Origin: an uncultured Lachnospiraceae bacterium | Lineage (GTDB): Bacteria; Bacillota; Clostridia; Lachnospirales; Lachnospiraceae | Assembly (NCBI GenBank): GCA_902797785.1 | Contig: CADBUD010000135.1 | Location: 1 to 12,856, forward strand | DNA length: 12,856 nucleotides | Direction of reading: 5' to 3' | Shown here: piece by piece, positions 1 through 6,163 of the stretch | Numbering within the stretch: the first letter of the stretch is position 1 | Layout: each line of letters starts with the position of its first letter | Made by a program: the position numbers and the translations under genes | The notes under the pieces: model-generated | Database searches by the model: none | Told to the model about the DNA's origin: nothing | The model's input: only the letters and a program-made list of their open reading frames with translations

Positions 1-98
1 GGTCGTATTTGGCGCACTGATGCCCCGGATTTTCAAGCAAAATGCGCTTGAAAATACCTTGCGGGATAGTGGCTGTGAATAGTAACTATTCGTGAGCC
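1..98. repeat. Edge of a hairpin-rich intergenic repeat element (copy A)
   Basis: Non-coding sequence after the response-regulator gene. It holds a perfect 9-bp stem (TTTTCAAGC with GCTTGAAAA, positions 30-38 and 46-54, 7-base loop). It also holds a second imperfect hairpin at 71-98 (GGCT and GAATAG arms around TAA) that overlaps the stop codon of the neighbouring gene. The motifs CCGGATTTTC (25-34) and TGTGAATAGTAAC (74-86) recur in the intergenic regions near 1288-1440 and 8626-8850, which is why I call it a repeat. Its left boundary is outside the window. A terminator role for the minus-strand gene is possible, but no run of T follows either hairpin. Confidence 0.5.
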
Positions 99-1132
99 GT
101 GTCGGATTTTTCACACATTTGATAGTCCTGATCCTCATCGATCATTTCCATCATAATCTCTGCCGCTCTGGCATCAAACTGTCTGCCAATCCCCCGCTCC
201 ATCTCTAAGCGAACTTCCTTCTGATCTAGGATATCCCGATAGCTTCTGCGGCTCGTCATGGCGTCATAGGCATCTGCTACCGCGATGATTCTTGCCTCCA
301 TAGGAATCTCTTCTCCGGAAAGCTGATCTGGATATCCCTTCCCATCATATCGTTCATGATGCCATTTTGCGCCAATAGAAAGCTTTGGAAGCTCCGAAAT
401 ATTCAGCAGGATCTCCTCTCCTACGCTTGGATGGATTTTGATGATTTCATATTCTTCTTCTGTCAGTTTTCCCGGTTTATTAATGATTTGATCCGGAATC
501 CCAATTTTCCCGACATCATGCAGGATTCCCATAATATAAATCTCTGTCTGTTCCCGTTTCGAATACCCCATTCGTCTGGCAATCTCTTTGGAATATTCCG
601 CTACTCTCGTGGAATGTCCCTTGGTATATTTGTCTTTTGCATCAATGGTATTTACCAGAGTCTTAACAATCTGCATCGATAGTCTTTCATTTTTATTTTG
701 CTCATACCATTTCTCTTTCGTTTTTATTTCTACTTCTGTCTGCAGATGTCTTTGCAGGCGGACAAGCTCTAAAATATGACGGACACGGAGCAGAAGCACC
801 TCCGGAATAAATGGCTTTTTGATAAAATCCATCGCTCCCAGCCGCAAACAGCTCACCTCTGTTTTTGCATCTTCGTCCGCCGTTAAAAAAATGACCGGAA
901 TTTCCTCTCTCTCCTTCTCCATACTCCGGATTTTTTTCAAGGTCTCGATTCCGTTCATGCCTGGCATATGAATATCCAGTAAAATCAGATCCGGCCGATG
1001 ATCCTTTAAAAAATCAATCAATGCTTCTCCTGATTTTAAAAAGCTTACCTTGAAATTTTGCTTTGCCAGAATGTGCCCGGCAATTTTTAAATTTGTCACA
1101 TCATCATCTACGATGGTAACCCATTCTGCCAT
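86..1132 (-). CDS. Response regulator with HD-GYP phosphodiesterase output domain
   Basis: A 348-residue cytoplasmic two-domain protein. Residues 1-125 are a receiver (REC) domain: acidic pocket D9/D10, phospho-acceptor D53 in LLLDIHMPGMNG, T84, and K106 before Pro-Phe. A charged, probably helical linker (about 126-155) leads to an HD-GYP domain (about 156-335) with HD at 205-206 in GILHDVGKIGIPD, and the signature HHExxDGxGYP at 258-268, all intact. HD-GYP proteins of this kind usually hydrolyse cyclic-di-GMP; the intact metal-ligand motifs suggest an active enzyme, but the substrate is inferred from the family. No sensor kinase is adjacent in the window, so the partner is unknown. The ATG at 1132 is preceded by a modest GAGGGA ribosome-binding site. 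The stop codon lies within a hairpin repeat. The gene appears to be monocistronic, with no clear sigma-A promoter that I could define. General function is sure; target pathway (motility, adhesion, sporulation) cannot be read from the sequence. Confidence 0.93.
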   Translation of the reverse strand: MAEWVTIVDDDVTNLKIAGHILAKQNFKVSFLKSGEALIDFLKDHRPDLILLDIHMPGMNGIETLKKIRSMEKEREEIPVIFLTADEDAKTEVSCLRLGAMDFIKKPFIPEVLLLRVRHILELVRLQRHLQTEVEIKTKEKWYEQNKNERLSMQIVKTLVNTIDAKDKYTKGHSTRVAEYSKEIARRMGYSKREQTEIYIMGILHDVGKIGIPDQIINKPGKLTEEEYEIIKIHPSVGEEILLNISELPKLSIGAKWHHERYDGKGYPDQLSGEEIPMEARIIAVADAYDAMTSRRSYRDILDQKEVRLEMERGIGRQFDARAAEIMMEMIDEDQDYQMCEKSDTAHE

Positions 1133-1188
1133 TCTTTCTTTCCCTCTCTCTCGTATCCTTGTACTCCCTATAATGTGACATTTTTATC

Positions 1189-1210
1189 GGAATCGAATTT
1201 ATTCGTTTCC
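1189..1210. promoter_or_regulatory. Inverted repeat upstream of the response-regulator gene
   Basis: Two 10-base arms, GGAATCGAAT and ATTCGTTTCC, face each other across TT with a single mismatch. The centre lies about 67 bases upstream of the start codon at 1132, a position suited to an operator or to a transcript hairpin. It may equally be the outer edge of the repeat-like sequence that follows. No regulator family is recognisable from the site. Confidence 0.35.
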
Positions 1211-1287
1211 AATTGCACCAAATGCAAGGCGTTGAAAGTGCCCTTCCTATCGCGTTTGTTTTCATTTTGATACTATGAACAGCGGAG

Positions 1288-1440
1288 TGTGAATAGGAAC
1301 GTAACAGTTGACCTTTTCGGCTTCTCGGTTACAAAATGCACAGAGATGATGCATTCTGCATCACCTCGCGCCCACTGCCTCGGATTTTCTGTGACTTTCG
1401 CTGCGCTTCACTCACAAAAAAATTCCTTCCGGAAGAATAA
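1288..1440. repeat. Intergenic repeat-like element (copy B)
   Basis: It begins with TGTGAATAGGAAC (1288-1300), carries a perfect hairpin TGATGCA-ttc-TGCATCA (1347-1363), then TCGGATTTTC (1380-1389) inside a context GCGC..CACTG..TGCC that is also found at 12-34. It ends near the perfect palindrome CTTCCGGAAG (1426-1435). The shared modules with the regions at 1-98 and 8626-8850 mark it as a member of a dispersed intergenic repeat family. It has no transposase and no clear target-site duplication that I could define. Confidence 0.45.
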
Positions 1441-1493
1441 GGGTGAGCTGTTACATAGGGACACAACATTTTGTATGTTTTTTTCCTGTTGTC

Positions 1494-1522
1494 TTGACAT
1501 TTTTTCATGAAAAAGTTACAAT
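1494..1522 (+). promoter_or_regulatory. Near-consensus sigma-A promoter of the HPr-like gene
   Basis: A perfect -35 box TTGACA (1494-1499) and a -10 box TACAAT (1517-1522, five of six consensus bases) are separated by exactly 17 bases. Transcription would start near 1529, about 43 bases before the start codon of the HPr-like gene. The spacer contains a perfect 14-base palindrome at 1501-1514, described separately. Confidence 0.78.
1501..1514. promoter_or_regulatory. Palindrome within the promoter spacer, possible operator
   Basis: TTTTTCATGAAAAA is a perfect 14-base palindrome lying wholly between the -35 and -10 boxes of the promoter at 1494-1522. A dimeric regulator bound here would compete with or reposition RNA polymerase. 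The A/T-rich composition makes a chance palindrome easier, so operator function is inference. Confidence 0.35.
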
Positions 1523-1530
1523 ACTATTAT

Positions 1531-1548
1531 ATAGAATTTTCATTCTAT
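1531..1548 (+). promoter_or_regulatory. Inverted repeat in the early 5' untranslated region
   Basis: ATAGAA (1531-1536) and TTCTAT (1543-1548) flank a 6-base loop right after the predicted transcription start. It could be a 5'-end hairpin stabilising the transcript or a second operator half; the stem is short and A/T-rich, so the call is weak. Confidence 0.25.
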
Positions 1549-1571
1549 GAAAGACAAATTAGGAGGTTTTT

Positions 1572-1820
1572 ATGAAAACAGTACAGATTTCACTTAATTC
1601 TATTGATAAGGTAAAGGCATTTGTAAATGAGCTGGCAAAGTTCAACAATGATTTTGATCTCGTATCTGGCAGATACATCATTGATGCGAAATCGATCATG
1701 GGTATCTTCTCCCTCGATTTGTCCAAGCCGATCGATCTGAATATTCACGAAGGATCAGATCCCATTGACAGCATTTTAGAAAAGCTGGCACCTTATATTA
1801 TCTCTGATGATGGAGAATAA
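1572..1820 (+). CDS. HPr-like protein lacking the catalytic histidine
   Basis: An 82-residue soluble protein whose fold pattern matches HPr, the phosphocarrier of the sugar phosphotransferase system (family length about 85-90). The best match is residues 38-51: the KSIMGxxSL segment, where Ser41 corresponds to the regulatory Ser46 of HPr, followed by a PIDLNIH strand and a C-terminal helix. The N-terminal phospho-histidine motif (HARPA type) is replaced by NSIDKVKAF. The only histidine in the protein is H59, in the C-terminal half, so it cannot carry phosphate on His15 as PTS HPr does. It may be a regulatory relative of HPr, as Crh is in Bacillus, but whether Ser41 is phosphorylated is unknown. 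A strong AGGAGG site precedes the ATG, and there is a near-consensus promoter. It is the only plus-strand gene in the window, monocistronic, and closed by a strong terminator. Confidence 0.82.
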   Translation: MKTVQISLNSIDKVKAFVNELAKFNNDFDLVSGRYIIDAKSIMGIFSLDLSKPIDLNIHEGSDPIDSILEKLAPYIISDDGE

Positions 1821-1868
1821 AAGGTATCATTTTCTCCCATAGGATATCAATAGCTAAAGGAAACAGTT

Positions 1869-1919
1869 AAAAACCGGAGACGAAGCAGGGCAAACAGCTG
1901 GTTTCGTTCTCCGGTTTTT
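1869..1919. terminator. Bidirectional intrinsic terminator
   Basis: A long hairpin with arms at about 1869-1884 and 1903-1919 (core ACCGGAGA paired with TCTCCGGT, one bulged base). It is flanked by AAAAA on the left and TTTTT on the right. Read on the plus strand it ends the HPr-like gene; read on the minus strand it ends the thiI operon. The convergent position, 49 bases after the first gene and 51 bases past the thiI stop, fits both roles. Confidence 0.88.
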
Positions 1920-1969
1920 CATAGAGTTAGGAACTGCGCATAATGTACTGGTTATTTTCGCACAATTCC

Positions 1970-3166
1970 TTAGGAAACGATTTTTTCACTTCCAACCAGA
2001 ATAGACTCTGCCGTAGAGACCGCCTCCTGATACAACGATTCAATCACACCTTCCAGTTTCTGTTCTGATCGTTTAATTGCCTTAAGATTTGGTTTTGTGA
2101 CCGGATGCTTCGCAACAAATATGGTACAGCAATCCTCAAACGGAAGAATCGAGGTTTCATAGGTATTGATTTTTTCTGAGATATTAATAATCTCCTGCTT
2201 ATCAAATCCGATTAGTGGCCGAAATACCGGCAAAGTACAGACTTCGTTGGTCACAAATAGGCTCTGGATCGTCTGTGATGCCACTTGTCCCAGGCTCTCC
2301 CCGGTGATCAATGCCTGAGAATTCCTTTTTTTTGCCAAATCCTCTGCAATCTTCATCATGTAACGGCGCATAATGATGGTCAGCTCGTCATGAGGGCATT
2401 TTTCATAAATTGCCATCTGAATATCTGTAAAATTCACAACGGTCAGATGTATTTCTCCTGCATATTCTGAAACCAGCCTTGCCAAATCTACCACCTTCTG
2501 CTTTGCCCTGTCACTAGTGTATGGCGGGGCATGGAAGTAAACGGCATCCAATTCTACCCCCCGCTTGGCAATCATATATCCTGCGACCGGACTGTCGATT
2601 CCACCGGACAGCAGAAGCGTCGCCCTTCCATTCGTCCCAATCGGCATTCCTCCTGCTCCAGGAATTGTTTCTGAATAAAAATAAATTCTCTCTCGAAGCT
2701 CTATATTGAGCAGGACATCCGGATGATGAACATCTACCTTGAGATGATCCATCGTCTGCAGCAGTTTTTCTCCAATCTTGGCATTGATTTCCATCGAAGT
2801 CAGCGGAAAGTTTTTTTTCGCCCGCCTTGCATTGACCTTGAAGGTCAACGGACGATTTTGATAATGCTCCTGCATATAGAGTACAGCATGTTGTTCCAAA
2901 ACATCATAATCTCCATATTCACAAGAAACCATTGGACAAATTCCAACGATTCCAAAGACTTTTTTCAAGGAATCCAGAGTCCCTTCATAATCAAACTCAG
3001 AAACTGCTTCTACAAAGATTCGTCCCTGTTCCTTGCGAACTGCAAATTCCCCCTCGACTTTTTTTAAGGCGAACTGAATCTGCTTTATTAAAGCATCCTC
3101 AAAAAGATAACGGTTCTTCCCCTTTACTCCTATTTCTCCGTATTTAATTAAAAATGCACGATCCAT
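1970..3166 (-). CDS. thiI: tRNA 4-thiouridine synthase ThiI
   Basis: A 398-residue enzyme that uses ATP to adenylate uridine-8 of tRNA and inserts sulfur to make 4-thiouridine; in some bacteria the protein also serves thiamine thiazole synthesis. The N-terminal part (about 1-165) is the ferredoxin-like plus THUMP tRNA-binding region. The PP-loop ATP pyrophosphatase domain begins with SGGIDSP at 187-193. Near the C-terminus is the pair C346-C347 in FEDCC, in the place of the conserved Cys344 of the E. coli enzyme. Unlike the roughly 480-residue E. coli protein there is no C-terminal rhodanese domain, the short form typical of Bacillus and clostridia. The ribosome-binding site (AGGAG) lies in the 10-base gap after the cysteine desulfurase stop, so the two are co-transcribed; the desulfurase is the natural sulfur donor. 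It is the last gene before the bidirectional terminator. Confidence 0.95.
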   Translation of the reverse strand: MDRAFLIKYGEIGVKGKNRYLFEDALIKQIQFALKKVEGEFAVRKEQGRIFVEAVSEFDYEGTLDSLKKVFGIVGICPMVSCEYGDYDVLEQHAVLYMQEHYQNRPLTFKVNARRAKKNFPLTSMEINAKIGEKLLQTMDHLKVDVHHPDVLLNIELRERIYFYSETIPGAGGMPIGTNGRATLLLSGGIDSPVAGYMIAKRGVELDAVYFHAPPYTSDRAKQKVVDLARLVSEYAGEIHLTVVNFTDIQMAIYEKCPHDELTIIMRRYMMKIAEDLAKKRNSQALITGESLGQVASQTIQSLFVTNEVCTLPVFRPLIGFDKQEIINISEKINTYETSILPFEDCCTIFVAKHPVTKPNLKAIKRSEQKLEGVIESLYQEAVSTAESILVGSEKIVS

Positions 3167-3176
3167 TTTTTGCTCC

Positions 3177-4331
3177 TTATCTCCTTTGAAATTTTCTCAA
3201 GAATGGCAGCAGCTCCTTGAGTGTCTCCATTGTTTTTTCAATTTCTTCTTTTGTGTTCTCTGCACAAAAGCTAAAGCGCAGGGTCGAATCAAGCTGTTCT
3301 TTTTTTGCGCCGATAGCCTGCAGGGTCGGACTTTTGGATGACTTGTGGGAGGAACATGCTGAACCTGCGGAGACATAAATTCCCTTTTCCTCTAATGCAT
3401 GAAGCAGTACCTCGCTTCGAACTCCCAAAAAGCTGACGCTCACAATATGAGGCGCGCTCTCTCTTCCTGTCTTTCCATTGACAATCACATCCGGCAGCTT
3501 CCCTACCTGATCGACAAAATAGTCCTTAAGCTCATACAGATTCCGCTCAATTTCATCGATTCTTTCATAGATTTCTTCCGCTGCTTTTGCCATTCCAACA
3601 ATTCCAGGCACATTTTCCGTTCCGGATCGAAGACCCATCTGCTGTCCTCCTCCATAGAGCACAGGCAAAAGCCTTACCCCCTCCCTGACATACAGCACCC
3701 CAATTCCCTTCGGTCCATGAATCTTATGACCACTGATGGACAAAAGATCGACTCCCATCTGCTTTGGAGCAATTCTCATTTTTCCAAAGGACTGAATAGC
3801 ATCCACATGAAAAAGAGAAGCCGGAGCTTCCTGCTTTAAATACCGTCCGATTTTTTCAATTGGCTCTACTGCTCCAATTTCATTATTGACCTGCATGACG
3901 GAAACCAGAATCGTCTGTTGATCCACTTCTTTGACCAATCGCTCCCAATCAAGAATCCCGTAACGGTCAACAGGAATCTTTACGATTTCAAATCCTTCCT
4001 GCTCCAGTTGCTCCATCACCATCATGACAGATGGATGCTCGATTGACGTCGTAATCAACTTGTTTCCTTTTCTCCGATTTGCTCTGGCTGCTCCAAGAAT
4101 TGCCAAATTATTGGACTCGGTCCCTCCCGAGGTAAAAAAGATTTCTCCTGCCTTTCCCCTTAGGATACTGGCAAAGCGTTCTCTCGCCTTTTTCAACAGC
4201 TGCTCCGCTTCAAACCCCTTTCGATGCATGGCAGAGGGATTTCCATAGTCGCAGAGCAGAGCCTGCACCATGACATCCTTGACACTTTCATAGCATTTTG
4301 TCGTGGCAGAATTATCAAAATATATTTCCAT
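3177..4331 (-). CDS. Cysteine desulfurase (NifS/IscS type, NifZ-like partner of ThiI)
   Basis: A 384-residue pyridoxal-phosphate enzyme of the class V aminotransferase fold that converts cysteine to alanine and holds the released sulfur as a persulfide. Visible residues: cofactor lysine K203 in SGHKIHGPKG, H99 in the IEHPSV motif, D177 in FHVDAIQ, and catalytic C326 in SAGSACSSHK on the long mobile loop typical of the IscS/NifS group rather than the SufS group. It starts at an ATG with a GAGGA site 7 bases after the rsmE stop and is followed 10 bases later by thiI. In B. subtilis the desulfurase NifZ next to ThiI supplies sulfur directly for tRNA 4-thiouridine; the same pairing suggests that role here. 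No IscU scaffold or regulator is adjacent, arguing against a dedicated iron-sulfur cluster operon. The exact symbol is left open. Confidence 0.93.
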   Translation of the reverse strand: MEIYFDNSATTKCYESVKDVMVQALLCDYGNPSAMHRKGFEAEQLLKKARERFASILRGKAGEIFFTSGGTESNNLAILGAARANRRKGNKLITTSIEHPSVMMVMEQLEQEGFEIVKIPVDRYGILDWERLVKEVDQQTILVSVMQVNNEIGAVEPIEKIGRYLKQEAPASLFHVDAIQSFGKMRIAPKQMGVDLLSISGHKIHGPKGIGVLYVREGVRLLPVLYGGGQQMGLRSGTENVPGIVGMAKAAEEIYERIDEIERNLYELKDYFVDQVGKLPDVIVNGKTGRESAPHIVSVSFLGVRSEVLLHALEEKGIYVSAGSACSSHKSSKSPTLQAIGAKKEQLDSTLRFSFCAENTKEEIEKTMETLKELLPFLRKFQRR

Positions 4332-4338
4332 TGTTTCC

Positions 4339-5079
4339 TCATTCCTGTTCTAATAGATACATTAATATTCCAAGCACTGTCATACCGGCAGTTTCGGTTC
4401 TAAGGATCCGCTTTCCCAGAGTCATCGGCTCATATCCCTGACGAATTGCTTCCTCCACTTCTTCGTCGGAAAATCCCCCCTCTGGTCCGATAAAAACGGC
4501 AATGCTCTCCCCGGCCGAAATTTCAGAGAACAGTTTCCTCGTCCTTTTCATTCCTTTGGCACCTTCGTAGGGAAGAAAACGTCTTTCACATTTTTTTCCT
4601 TCCTCCAAGGCTTCCTGCATCGTCATGACAGAAGAAACCATCGGTATACAGCTGCGGCCGGCCTGCTTTGCCGCGCTTTCTGCAATGGCATTCCACCGCT
4701 TGGTCTTTGCTTCAGCTTTTTTGGCATCCAGCTTTACCACACTGCGCTTCATCGCTACAGGAACAATTCGGGCAGCTCCAAGCTCAACGCATTTCTGAAT
4801 GATCCAATCCATTTTTTCCCCTTTAGCCAATCCCTGAAACAGGGTGATCTCACAGGGAAGCTCGGTTCCCTCCATGACAATATCCTCGATCTGTAATAGG
4901 ATCTGATCCCGTCCGATCTCTTTGATGGAACAAAGATAATCATATTCCTTTTGAGCGCTGATGCTCAGTGTTTCACCCATCTTCATCCGAAGGACATTTT
5001 TGATATGATTGACATCCTTTCCTGTTAAACAAATCTCAGATTCTCCCACCTGATCGTCTGATACAAAAAAATGATACAA
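4339..5079 (-). CDS. rsmE: 16S rRNA (uracil1498-N3)-methyltransferase RsmE
   Basis: A SPOUT-class methyltransferase that methylates N3 of U1498 in 16S rRNA using S-adenosylmethionine. An N-terminal PUA-like RNA-binding part is followed by the knotted catalytic domain with FIGPEGG (about 196-202) and LGKRILRTETA (about 221-231), both SAM-site signatures. There is no ATG near the N-terminus. I place the start at TTG 5079, which gives 246 residues beginning YHFFV after the initiator. This fits the usual family N-terminus, and AGGA lies 8 bases upstream. An upstream TTG at 5115 would add 12 basic residues and overlap prmA by 17 bases, with no clear ribosome-binding site. The gene begins 19 bases after the prmA stop and is co-transcribed with it, as in many Firmicutes. 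Confidence 0.92.
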   Translation of the reverse strand: MYHFFVSDDQVGESEICLTGKDVNHIKNVLRMKMGETLSISAQKEYDYLCSIKEIGRDQILLQIEDIVMEGTELPCEITLFQGLAKGEKMDWIIQKCVELGAARIVPVAMKRSVVKLDAKKAEAKTKRWNAIAESAAKQAGRSCIPMVSSVMTMQEALEEGKKCERRFLPYEGAKGMKRTRKLFSEISAGESIAVFIGPEGGFSDEEVEEAIRQGYEPMTLGKRILRTETAGMTVLGILMYLLEQE

Positions 5080-5098
5080 CGGTCTGTTCCTGTCCTTT

Positions 5099-6085
5099 CT
5101 ATGCTTTTTGTCCAATTACGGATACCCAGTCCCCATCTTCCTCGATTCCAATGATCTTTATCCCTTGCTCTTCCATCGCCGTACTTACTTCTCTTGCGCG
5201 TTCCTTTAAAATTCCGGAAGTGATCACGACTCCCCCCGCCGCCAAAAGAGAAGGCAGCTGACGGCTTAGTGGAATCAAAATCTCCGGAAAAATATTGGCC
5301 GCAATCAGATGAAATTTTTTTTGGGACAACTGTTCGATCAACGCCGTATCCTCTAATAAGTTTCCGACAGAAACCTCCATTTGCTCCGGAGAAAGATGAT
5401 TTCCATCCCGATTTTCTTTAGCTGCCTCGACGGCCCTTGGGTCAATATCTACCGCATAGACAAAATCTGCTCCCAGCTTAATGGAAGCAATTCCTAAAAT
5501 TCCACTGCCACAGCCAGCGTCCAGCACTCGCAGTCCTTTCTCCTTGGCATACTCCTGAATCCATTTTTTGAGCTGCCGGATACACAAACGTGTCGTCTCA
5601 TGTCGTCCGGTTCCAAAAGCGGTTCCCGGATCAATCTCAATGATCATCCGAATTGAATCCGACGGTTCTATGTTCTCCCATGTTGGTTTAATCAAAATGT
5701 CATCTACCAAAAATGGCTTAAAATACTGCTTCCAATTATTTACCCAGTCCTCTTCTTTCGTCACGGACACCTCAAGAGAAACTGCTCCAACAGGAATGCT
5801 CTCACCTAACTGATGAATTCTCTCTATGATTCGTTTCAGTGTCTCTTCATTTTGATCTATTGATTCCCGCGTCTTTTCTGTTTCCATATAAAAGGTAATA
5901 TAGGCCTCTCCCTGATCTTTTGGAAGCTCTGGCAGAAGATCTATGAACATCTCTTCCTTTTCCTGCTGAGTCAAAGGAACCAGATCCTCCACTTCAAAAC
6001 CGTAAATTCCTTCCTCCATCAGGATTTCACCGATATAATCCTCTGCCTGCGTTGTCGTTTTAATCCTGTATTTTTTCCATTCCAT
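5099..6085 (-). CDS. prmA: Ribosomal protein L11 methyltransferase PrmA
   Basis: A 328-residue class I SAM-dependent methyltransferase that methylates lysines and the N-terminus of ribosomal protein L11. The first 130 residues are the L11-recognition part; the catalytic part shows IDPGTAFGTGRHETT (about 151-165), the SAM-binding VLDAGCGSG (187-195), the acidic AVDIDPRA (211-218) and NIFPEIL (264-270) in the substrate-site position. Length is slightly above the usual 290-315, owing to a longer N-terminal half. ATG 6085 has an AGGA site about 9 bases upstream. In B. subtilis this gene follows dnaJ directly in the dnaK operon; here the J-domain and transpeptidase genes intervene. It leads the tight run prmA-rsmE-desulfurase-thiI, with junctions of 7-19 bases. 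Confidence 0.95.
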   Translation of the reverse strand: MEWKKYRIKTTTQAEDYIGEILMEEGIYGFEVEDLVPLTQQEKEEMFIDLLPELPKDQGEAYITFYMETEKTRESIDQNEETLKRIIERIHQLGESIPVGAVSLEVSVTKEEDWVNNWKQYFKPFLVDDILIKPTWENIEPSDSIRMIIEIDPGTAFGTGRHETTRLCIRQLKKWIQEYAKEKGLRVLDAGCGSGILGIASIKLGADFVYAVDIDPRAVEAAKENRDGNHLSPEQMEVSVGNLLEDTALIEQLSQKKFHLIAANIFPEILIPLSRQLPSLLAAGGVVITSGILKERAREVSTAMEEQGIKIIGIEEDGDWVSVIGQKA

Positions 6086-6116
6086 TTTTTGTGTCCTTTT
6101 TTCCTACCCTTCTTTT

Positions 6117-6148
6117 TTATGTTTTCCTGTGAAACAGAAAAAACATAA
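6117..6148. other. A/T-rich hairpin between the transpeptidase gene and prmA
   Basis: Arms TTATGTTTT and AAAACATAA, with an inner CTGT/ACAG pairing around GAA, fold into a 13-pair imperfect stem in the 78-base gap. On the minus strand it is followed by A-rich rather than T-rich sequence, so it is not a convincing terminator; it may be a processing or stability element, or chance in A/T-rich DNA. Confidence 0.3.
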
Positions 6149-6163
6149 TCATTTCACCGTTTC

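Larger units (their letters stand above)
1133..1571. other. Intergenic region between divergent genes
   Basis: A 439-base gap separating the minus-strand response regulator from the plus-strand HPr-like gene. From left to right it holds an inverted repeat at 1189-1210, a short TTGCA/TGCAA inverted repeat at 1213-1227, repeat-like sequence at 1288-1440 with several hairpins, and the promoter of the plus-strand gene at 1494-1522. A 73-codon open frame at 1289-1510 is judged non-coding. Confidence 0.7.

Noticed and set aside
1289..1510. 73-codon plus-strand open frame between the two divergent genes
   Set aside because: It has no ribosome-binding site, runs through the hairpin repeat sequence and into the promoter of the HPr-like gene, and its translation is an irregular mix rich in Cys, His, Phe and Ser. 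It is best read as an open frame across a repeat.
5080..5115. Longer RsmE start at TTG 5115 overlapping prmA
   Set aside because: The added 12 residues are highly basic and unlike family N-termini, and no ribosome-binding site precedes them. It remains possible.
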